Positions 55,305 to 64,000 of a stretch of 64,000 nt of DNA are shown here, in pieces (positions within the stretch are counted from its first letter, which is position 1; every line of letters begins with the position of its first letter). A model generated the notes under the pieces. It was not told the origin of the DNA, searched no databases, and saw only the letters and a program-made list of their open reading frames with translations. Source of the DNA: Galerina marginata (lineage: Eukaryota; Basidiomycota; Agaricomycetes; Agaricales; Galerinaceae); NCBI GenBank assembly GCA_023014335.1, contig JAECYW010000006.1, forward strand, positions 3,162,001 to 3,226,000, in the 5' to 3' direction. The position numbers and the translations under genes were made by a program.

Positions 55305-56828
55305 TCATAGAAACGTAGAATCCCTGGCACGCACCTCTAACATAGTAATATCGCTCCTCGACATAGGAGGGAAGGTGGTCTCTTCTCGGGTAATCACCAC
55401 TGAAACTCCACCATGGTGGTTGCTTCGACTAAAATCAACATCAAAGTCCACATCCGTACCCATTGGGCCAATTTCCATGTTCCGCATCCTAGAAACCTGG
55501 GATAACGGGATCGATATCGCAGTGCTCAAACTTGCATTGGAAGGTGAAATTGTCATGCGACTGTTGAAGGCGACCATCATCGAGTTCGAATACATTTTTG
55601 CAAGCGCACTACAGCTTGCTTGGTAGTAGGTCGGATGACCAGGTAAGAAAACGAGGATCAGGGAGAGGACCGCGACTGCAGCTGCTCAGAGTAGTAGAAG
55701 CTATTAAATCGCAGCATACGCACAAACACCAGACTAGAACTCACCGGACATTGTACCAGTTTCAATGGTCAAGCGGATAAGCCGTGCCAGGAGAATCCGA
55801 GTTTGTTTCATTCCGGTGTCGCGGCGCTTTAGCTGTGTAGTTGACCGTCAGTTTGTTATATGACCGCGTATTTGCAAGTTGACAAGAAAGCCGCGTACAT
55901 AATAAATCATCGAAACTGCAATAACGACGTCGCAAACCGCACTCCCTGCTTCCCAAAGCTGCGTTGTACATTAGTAACGCTAATTTCAACCGCAGAAAGG
56001 AATGAACTCACTGCCGCAGTGACGTACACTTCAGTCGTTATAAAATTACTCCAGAAATGCGCGTTCTTCGCTTGCGCTCCAGTTGCAATTGCTCCGGCAA
56101 GTTGAACCAATGCAAGCTACGGTATATCGAATGACATTCAGAAAAGAAGTGTATCTTGTCCAATGAGCTCGGCAATTTGGTCCAGAAGATGAGTTACACC
56201 CACCAACATTATTACTCCGCCTAGATACTTCGTCTGAGCGAGCACGGTAACACGATATGCGTAGAATGCCTGCGTAAGAAAGGCAACTGCACGATAATTT
56301 AGCTCGGATCAATATATATTCCAAAATAAATTGTTACGAACCTAATCCAGAAAGGACGGGAACGGAGAACCATAAAACGTCGATTCGATCCATAACCTCA
56401 AGGTCACCAAAACCCGTGACAAACGTCCGGAAGGCGCTGTACCCGAAGAACAATGTTTGCATGGTTTCTAGAACATAACTGCCGTATACTAGCGCCTTGT
56501 ATTCAAGTCGATCGTTGGGGAAAGCAAGGTGGAACAGGTCTGCAAAAATAGGAAGTTAGCTTTCATCACAATGTTACTTCCTGGGATTTCTACTTACACA
56601 CTTGAACCGATAGGACACCAAAAAGTGTCCAGTTGATGAGGTACCCGATGAGCTATTTATGGACAAGAGTTAGTGTTGACTGTAGAACGCGAAGTAGGCG
56701 TGGGCGCTAGAGCATACCAGTGGACCTGCGCTATAGGGAACCGCCATCAGTATGTCGTTGTCATTGGGTTTGAGTCTATAATACACGACTCACATTCGCC
56801 CAAGCTCAGAAGAGGAGAAAGAAGACAT
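55305..56828 (-). CDS. DUF6534-type seven-helix membrane protein
   Basis: Start at ATG 56828 (MSSFSSSELGR). About eight exons with short introns. Pieces in order: AGPLLIGYLINWTLFGVLSV, HLAFPNDRLEYKALVYGSYV, VLWFSVPVLSGL, AFLTQAFYAYRVTVLAQTKY, LALVQLAGAIATGAQAKNAH, EAGSAVCDVVIAVSMIYYV, RDTGMKQTRILLARLIRLTI and AVLSLILVFLPGHPTYYQAS, then KMYSNSMMVAFNSRM and a polar tail ending at 55305. This order of helices and the motifs FPND, LWFSVPVLSG and the NSRM end are characteristic of the DUF6534 proteins abundant in agaricomycetes. They are predicted plasma-membrane or organelle proteins of unknown function. The gene looks intact. Confidence 0.8.
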
Positions 56829-58382
56829 TGACTACGAGAAAATTGAACACAGAGAGTGATCCTGGTTGACTAGACTGAAAATTTGGACGAAGAGTCTGAC
56901 GAAGAGAGCTCAGGAGAGAGACCTTGGGGACTTTTTCTACACGAAGATGTCTCTTTTATTCAACAATCGTTGCCTTAGTGCCCACATGCCTATTCAAGCT
57001 TTCGAAGTGGAGCATGCTCTCTGTTCAGCGCGTTTACCTTCCCTGAAGAAATTAAGCGAAATCCAGGCTAGATGCAGGCGGCGGGGGCCTCGTTGAACTT
57101 GATTAAGGTTTCTAAGGACCTACTTTCAACAGCCACAGAAGGGTCCTTGCCTGATTTGGCGTGAATCCATTCATACAAGAACGAGCAATAGCGGCCAAAG
57201 ATGCGATACATTGCCGAGGCCGATCCAGGGAGCTTTTGTGGATTGCTTTGGATGCATACACATCGGCAATTCGTATGCTGACCGCAATGTTAGCCGGCTT
57301 TTCAGTTAACCTTTCTTGATTTCCTATTGTTATTGAGTCATCGGGCTCGCTCTTCGCCAGCCTGGCGATGATGTCAGTAGCCACATCACATAAAATAGAT
57401 ATTCAGACAAAACGACTTAAAAGTTGAGCGGCGAGCGAATTGAAAACGGTGTTGGGCATTCAGAGTTTACGTGAACAAGTATATCCATGATGGTTAACAA
57501 CCAGCCTTTGAAGTTGTGGGCGCCTCGGTTGGATATAAGTACCGCTGATCAACGATCACCATCCCTAGGCTTTGAATTTGAAAAAGGCCGGCCTTTGTGG
57601 AATTTTTTGAGGGTGCAGTGAAATTAGCACCCACTTCGCGTACGCCATTTTCGCGTATCTTACCGTGCTTCAGAAAAACGACTCCATTCGAGCCCACAAG
57701 ACTTCAATGTTGGGAAAACGGCTAGCCCTGGTTGTTGTGTTGTACTTCTCTGGGGCATCAGCTTACTGACGGCTCTTGAATGCACGATAGCCTATATATC
57801 CCCCACACTGAAACTAAATGAGTGCTAAATTTGGCGGTCGGTCGGTTTTTAGAACATACATGCAGATTATACTCCGACGGACTCGGACGCGGGATGTTGC
57901 CGTAAAATTCGGATTCTGAGGTGCTGCAACCAAGGTGATCATTTGAATAAGAAGGTCAAGATAAAATAACTCACAAACCAAGATTCCTGTCTTCGATTCC
58001 TTTATTGTGGAGATACAAGTGCAAAACCCGGCGATTACTGGTGTCAAACTCACAAAAAAATTGCGATACAGATCCTCGTGCGCCGAAGATGTCTAAACTC
58101 CTGCAATACAGCTCAGATATTCGGGACCATGTTTCCTGTTTGACCTGAGACGGGAAAGAGTTGCTTGCATCAGCAATCACCACAGCTGACCAGCGAAGAT
58201 AGCCCTTTGCTCAGTGCCTATAGAAGAAGTTCAAACGAATCGACACGGCTAAGTCCTGTTTCCTAGCATGCGACGCAATATCAAGAACAGTGAATGACTG
58301 TGGATGATGGTTTACAACGATGAGGAAAAGCAGCGGTAAGGTCCACTAACAGGCGCCTTGGACAATTTACAACGGTGGATAG
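56829..58382. other. Unassigned stretch
   Basis: About 1.5 kb with short minus-strand frames (57112-57384, 57494-57697, 57971-58183) that may be exons of a decayed gene but show no recognised domain. No repeat or RNA gene seen. Confidence 0.3.
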
Positions 58383-58724
58383 TCACTGGCAAGACATTCC
58401 TACAGAGAGGTTCCAGATAGCCAGGCTAAGAAGCCATAAGCGGTGGTCATACCGCATCGTAAATCCTATCGTGCCTTCTTCAGCGAGTTTCCCGGGTAGT
58501 GGTTCCGTTGGTCGGTTGAAAGACACCTCAGCAAGCTGCCAACGTGAAATATCATCGGCAGGGACAGAAACAGCGGAGATTTCCTCCTCGTCTGCCCGAG
58601 TCACATAGTGCCTGTGCATGAGCCATTGATCGTTCCGAATGAAGGTTTTTACGAGCCTGAATATTGTTCAATCAGCGTTTGAGATAACAATAGTAACAGA
58701 CCCTTCGAAGTTTGATGATAGTCC
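58383..58724 (-). CDS. Two 3' exons of an unrecognised gene
   Basis: Exon GLSSNFEG (58724 down to about 58703) joins across a 46-nt GT-AG intron to a final exon reading LVKTFIRNDQWLMHRHYVTR, then ADEEEISAVSVPADDIS, PTEPLPGKLAEEGTIGFTM and a stop at 58383. The composition looks like real coding sequence. Upstream exons were not found and I do not recognise the family. Confidence 0.35.
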
Positions 58725-61700
58725 CTGCAATAGGAATGCGGAGTTCTTTAGCCTGCCTGGTTGCTGCCTTGAATCATCTTCTTTCTGCGTGGAATTGCCC
58801 GCTGCTACGATCTTCTACCAGGCTTTTGGAGGAACTAGATAACGACAAATGCTAGAGGCTTATGTTTATCCACGTCGGCTATGAAACCTCATATTTGTCG
58901 TCAGTCGTCCGGGCTAGGATCCTAGAAAGTGCGGATGCTCAAAAGCTGGAATAAGCGTCGATTTGGTTTGCACTAGCCAATGCACCGGGGTGCCCGGGAA
59001 GAGATGTGGGCCGAGTAGAGATGATGCCGGCCACACTAAATTCTATTGCTTAGCGGCCAACTCGAAAGTCGAATCTGAGAATAAACCACAGAACGACGAT
59101 CCGACGAATACTGCAAATTATAAGGCGGTGAAGGGGGAAGGAAGTGAAGCAATTCCACCATCGTGATCATCGCGTACAGTTGGATATACCAATCCACTAA
59201 AGTGCAAACAGACTCGGATAGGAGCCAAGGGGAAACTTGTCGCTTTGTCGTGGTCCGCTGTGGGAGGCAGCGCTGGCACATTCAGTTTGCGACGCCGATG
59301 ATATCCAAGTGATGACTGAACTGGGAAGAAGGGGCAACGACCGATGAACAAGACGGATGGAAAAGACTAGACATACGGACATTGCCAAGAAGAGTTACTT
59401 ACCGACACTGTCTTGTGAAGTCATTCATCGTAGTTCATCGGCGGGTAGATCCTTTCTTTGAAATGTCAATTGAAATATCTGAAGCATAAGTAGGCACATT
59501 TTTTGTACCCGAATTCCTGCCCGATCTTGTCCGCGTTCCACAAGGCACATTTCGGGGTACGGGTTCGGACTAAGCACTTTTTTTGCATTTGTTGGCGCTG
59601 GTGGCATACAATAGAAACATCAGCAAGACAAGAGGCGGTCGAAGTGGGATATACCATTTCAAAGAAGGGGCCCTATAAGGTCCGGGCCACTCGGGGCAGA
59701 TTTCGGTGGGCGCTGGAGAAGAACAGGGAGGAAGGGGACACGGCAATTGAAAGGAAATAGTATATCATGACCGTCATGTATAAATGGGCGTGCAAGAACG
59801 ACAGCTCATCTGATAGACATCCAGTACCAAATTCATCATTGAGGACGGCCCAGTTCGGCGGACTGAGGGCGAAGACAATTCCGACAACAACTAGGTTACT
59901 GCTGAGTGGGTAACTTGAAAGTATCTGCCAACGAAATGGTCAAAAAATAAGTAACTGACGATCGCGAAGCCAACAAAATGGATACACTCAGACGTACCTG
60001 GAGCTATAGAGAGCCTACAGTACTGCAACGCAGGAGTAGGAGGGTTCAGTGTCCGATAACAGTAAGACCCTCGAGAACGGCACTGAAAGACGTCTCAGTT
60101 ACATCCAGTTTACTGCAGAATCCAACCGCCGGAACCAACACAGTAAAGATAGGAGGCCCATAAACAAAATGTAGTAACCAAATGTGTCCTACGAAATGGC
60201 TTATTGTTAGTGAGTGAGTATAAATGGGAGGTAAGGAAAAAAGTATCACACCAGTATTCTGCTCTTAATCGTCAACAGCTGTTCTGTTTCTAGAGGCATG
60301 GCAAATCGAAATTTGTGGTTCAAGGTCCTTTGTCAAACCTCAGATAGCATATGTAGACAATAAGAAAGACTGGATAGATGAAACGAAGCATCGAACAAAA
60401 TGTGAAAGAATAACTAGGCATTCAATCAAACGCTTCAGTGGGAATAAAGCAGTCCATTTCCACCATCGTACGCAGAAATCTGTGATAGATTTTCCGAGTT
60501 CTTCATATGGAAGTCGACCATTACTGAGGTACTGAGAGCGCCCTGGTAATATTATAATGAGGTCGGCGGAAGAAAGAACGCTGCCGCATCCATGTTGCTG
60601 ATAGAAGGCTATACTGCCAGCGAGAGAGGAATCTGCGGTGGGTAGACGAGGCAATCTAAGTCGATCACGAGATGAGCGTAGCAAGGATCACAGTTAGCCG
60701 GCCAACATTCGTACACTTTGGTGCAGTAAAGGTGGAAGGTGGATGAGTGCCTGCATAGTCAATGACGTGGTGGTGGTCCAGAGAGATGAACCATTAGAAG
60801 TGTCCAAAAGAGGAAACGATTTCCGATCAAAGCCAAGCCCTCTCGGTCCGTTCCTCCATCATGCCCCGCCCATGCGCATCCGTTCGTGGCTTTCACACAT
60901 GTTGCCGTCTTCTCAACGGCACCTCTATAGATAACGTACTTGCTCTGGAAATACTCCAACCAAATGAGTAAAATTTCCTTGATTTGTGATACGGCCAACC
61001 TCGGTCAAACTCTGAGTCTCGGCGCGGCTACCAGTGAAATGGACCACTTTTTTGGTCGGTCAACTCTCATTCGAATATATGCGGTATAAAAATAAGTAAA
61101 TAAGTAGGTTGGCCAGTTTCCTGTACATTAAACGTCTCATTATCTAGATTTTAGAACGACCACCATAGACTAAGACGAGCTCGACGCCATTAATCCAAGA
61201 CCAATAGGTATAGCTTCCAAGATGTCAATCCGAAGGGTAGATGAGGTGTATATCGACAACGACTCAGAATGGGAGAAAGTAAGCAAGGAAGAGGGGAAGA
61301 CGAAGACAGAAGGTATGGGCTATGTACCGTACTTGATAACACGTCGTCATATTTTGTGCTGGCGACTACAAAAACACTAAAGAGTTTATTGGGACATCCA
61401 GCAATTGTCGAGTGGGACACACGATATCACATTCAACCAGAAAGCGAGAATTAGAGCGTCTACTTAAAAAATCCATAAGAAAATAATGCGCCGCTATTAT
61501 TACAGAAGACACCAGTATATGGCATATGCAAGACGCAGTAGCAGAAGAAAGAGGACCGGGTCAAGCATGCAAGTCTACATAATATACATGTACATTCCGG
61601 CGCAGTCTCAAAGCGCCTCTGTAGTCATTCAGTCCCGGAAAACCGAGGATATCAGCTCATTTCCAGGGCATGAAGACAGATAAGAACAACGCCAGTAACT

Positions 61701-64000
61701 ACTGCAGAGTGAACGGCTTGAAACGCCACCGCCAGAAGACTGCAAACCAAAAATAGCTACGTCTGGGAAGGCCACCGTATTCGACTGGCGAGAAGGGCGA
61801 GAACTGGCTCGAGCGGGAACGCCTTGTTTCACAAGCAGGTGGATCAGTACTCACTGACCATTAAGCCGAGTGCCAAAAGCGATGAATGTCAACCAAGGCA
61901 TTAAAAGGCCGAGCCGAAAGGATAGGACTACCCGTCGACTTGAAAAAAGACTTCAACGGTTTATTGAATGCCAGCAAGATGGGAGGGTGATGGGTATGAA
62001 CGGATAACACAGGGGCCATCGATTTAATTTGTAGCAATGATCATGTCTGGTCAACATTTTTTTATGAGATCTTAGTTATATCAAGCAAACAATAAAGCAG
62101 CGGGATAGGTGAGTGCCTGCAGCCGGGACTCCTAAGCACACAGTCGATCGTACAGTGGTGATAGACGCTATCTCTTGGTACCGAATCTTCGCACTGCCCA
62201 AAATAGGTTGGTTGGTTGGTTGTAGTAACCGGCGGGGTCCCAATATAGTGAACAGCCGGCCCAAAAGCACACATCATGAGACCTGTTAACTTAGGTATTC
62301 CAACGGAAAAGAAAAGCAACGAAAGTACCCATGGCTACACCGGACGGACATGAAGAAAGTACAACTAGCGGTCCTACCTGCGCTAGGTTGCACTCCTCCA
62401 GAGGATCTGTAAGCAATATGTAAGGTTGTAATAAGGAGTGCAGGTGCCCACTGACGGATCAGATTCAGGGGTCCGCCCAATTTGGTCATTCCAATACGCC
62501 GGATCAAGCCTTCTTCATCAAGGTTACGTAAATTTTAGTGCCTCCCGCTTTTTTGTGTGCCGGTCCAGGCGATTTCTGTATTTCCAGGTTGAATGATACA
62601 GTTTAATATAGTACGTGAGTGTGCATTAAGCTAGTTAGTAGGAGTTCTTGTCCAGTTGATGTTATCACTAAGTGAATGAATTTTTTTCGACAAGATTTTC
62701 TTATCAAGCCGACCCGACAGGGAGGTCCGGGGTGTTTCAAAGTCGGATTAATCCTCCCGATTGTGGCTTGCGTATCATTTTTTTTGGTTATATCCCCCTT
62801 CTGCAGTCAATTCCCTTAGTACCTCCTATCGATGATTTTGAAAGGAAGGAGTTCGGGCGCCGTGATCTTACGTCTTCTAATGACCTACCTTCCACGCGAA
62901 TGGACGACAAAATGGACGACTGCAGACGCCCTGTGTCATGGAAGCCAACAAGTGACAAAAAATTGATGACTTATTCGATTTATGCACTGGCTGCTGCTGA
63001 GAGGTTGATCATGTCAGCGTTGCAAGTAGCACTGAAGAGGATATGAAAATCGCTACATAGGCTACACAATGTACGGTCGAATTTGACCAAGGATAAAATG
63101 TATCCTCGTGACTCCAAGTAATATGGGGAGCCGGATCAAATTTGATTGAAGTTTTTAAGAGGCGTGCCTACTTTTTGGGTTTTTCGGTACCTATTTGTTA
63201 TGGCGACCGAAAATTATGCCCTTCAGTAATTATACCCGAGTACGGCTCCTCTTTAGGCTTTGAGTCCTGGTGCATCACGTCGAAGGTCTTTGACGATGCC
63301 TATGCGTGCGTACTGGAAATCCACAGCGAGGGAAGGAAACATCCCTGCTTTGCGTGCTTTCTTGTCGCATCTGAATCAGTGGCAGTGGTGCCTAGCCGAT
63401 ATGTAAAAATCCACTCATCCGGTAGCGCAGTTGCCGTACATATTTCAGTCGAGCTCAATTATAGAGGGCGTGGCCTTGGGTCCTGATCGATCAGCGTTGG
63501 TGAAATTCAAACGCATGCCCTATTAATAGTCCGATAAATATTCCACCTCGACGATTGGTTTTGCGATCCCCACCCTTTCAAAGCCACCACGGTCGTTCTG
63601 AACCACCTCCAATGGCCCCTCAATTCTCTGCAGAGGGATTCCTCGTGATTTTGGCAGGCATCAAAACTACCCGCTACGTTCGACGTGCGTATCATCTTCT
63701 TTGGATACCACTACACAACTGACGTTGTGGACTTAGTGTCGTCGAACATTGTCATCTTCTACGACCAGCGTGAGATACTTTGCTTCTTCACCACCTTTCC
63801 AATGTGTCTGAACCGAGGTCGTTTACCCAGTTATTACCTTTGACCGCGAGGTGAGTCGTCAAATGATGCCTCGGGCTCTTTCGAAGGCCTTGATTGACGG
63901 ACCGATCACCGTCATCAGGTAAATTCGATTTGGGTGAGTGTAGTTATTTTTTGTCCCATCTACTTGAACTCACGGCCGAGGTAGAAAAGCAGATGGACGT
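58725..64000. other. Unassigned right end of the window
   Basis: Only scattered short frames. Hydrophobic minus-strand pieces near 59840-59920 (SSNLVVVGIVFALSPPNW) and 60060-60249 (WLLHFVYGPPIFTVLVPAVG) suggest remnants of a membrane-protein gene. Plus-strand frames at 62672-63046 and 63142-63486 are open but have no known domain, although both 62760-62810 and 63690-63720 carry a similar cgtatcat-tt-ttttgg word. The window stops at 64000 in sequence I cannot assign. Confidence 0.3.

Overview
The window is eukaryotic and fungal, most likely an agaricomycete basidiomycete. Genes carry many 47-70 nt GT-AG introns. Several families are typical of mushroom genomes: DUF6534-type seven-helix membrane protein, HET-domain proteins, an NLR with an MLKL-like N-terminal bundle, a SET/MYND-like SET protein, and fungal-specific kinase-like proteins. 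No bacterial or organellar signature was seen. Species cannot be named from the sequence.

Left part (1-25.4 kb). After a broken gene end there is a 31-exon HEAT-repeat gene (996-6911) in which 27 consecutive exons each encode one repeat. It converges on an NLR gene (7358-10447, minus: MLKL_NTD-like bundle, NB-ARC, TPR). A SET-domain gene follows (11677-13126). Next come a decayed VWA gene copy (13690-15995), two tandemly duplicated intronless HET-domain genes (16350-18632, 19171-21519) and the better preserved VIT-VWA gene (22196-25344), which carries one apparent 1-nt deletion.

Middle (25.4-41.8 kb) is a nested transposon. The outer element (25400-41797) is a Mutator-like (MULE) DNA transposon with about 41-bp imperfect terminal inverted repeats and a perfect 9-bp target-site duplication. 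On the minus strand it encodes a transposase and a SWIM finger plus two tandem Ulp1/C48 cysteine-protease domains. It also holds a Gly/His-rich gene fragment that may be captured host sequence. Inside its left arm sits a 6.35-kb DIRS/Ngaro-type tyrosine-recombinase retrotransposon (25844-32192) with gag-like, RT-RNase H and YR genes and the diagnostic split direct repeats A1...B1-A2-B2, identical over 213 and about 232 bp.

Right part (42-64 kb). A decayed copy of the HEAT-exon gene (about 42260-43523) is followed by two tandem kinase-like genes (44555-46921 with degraded catalytic motifs; 47114-49261 with retained ones), a TFIIH subunit Tfb5 gene built from micro-exons (50964-51397), a gene for a basic protein with seven 11-residue amphipathic repeats (52944-54102) and a DUF6534 membrane protein gene (55305-56828). 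From about 57 kb onward only unassigned exon fragments are visible.

Read together, the locus looks like an accessory, fast-turnover region. NLR, HET, HEAT-array and pseudokinase families lie together with pseudogene copies and young transposons, around at least one core gene (TFB5). A role in allorecognition or immunity is an inference from family membership and clustering, not something shown by the sequence.
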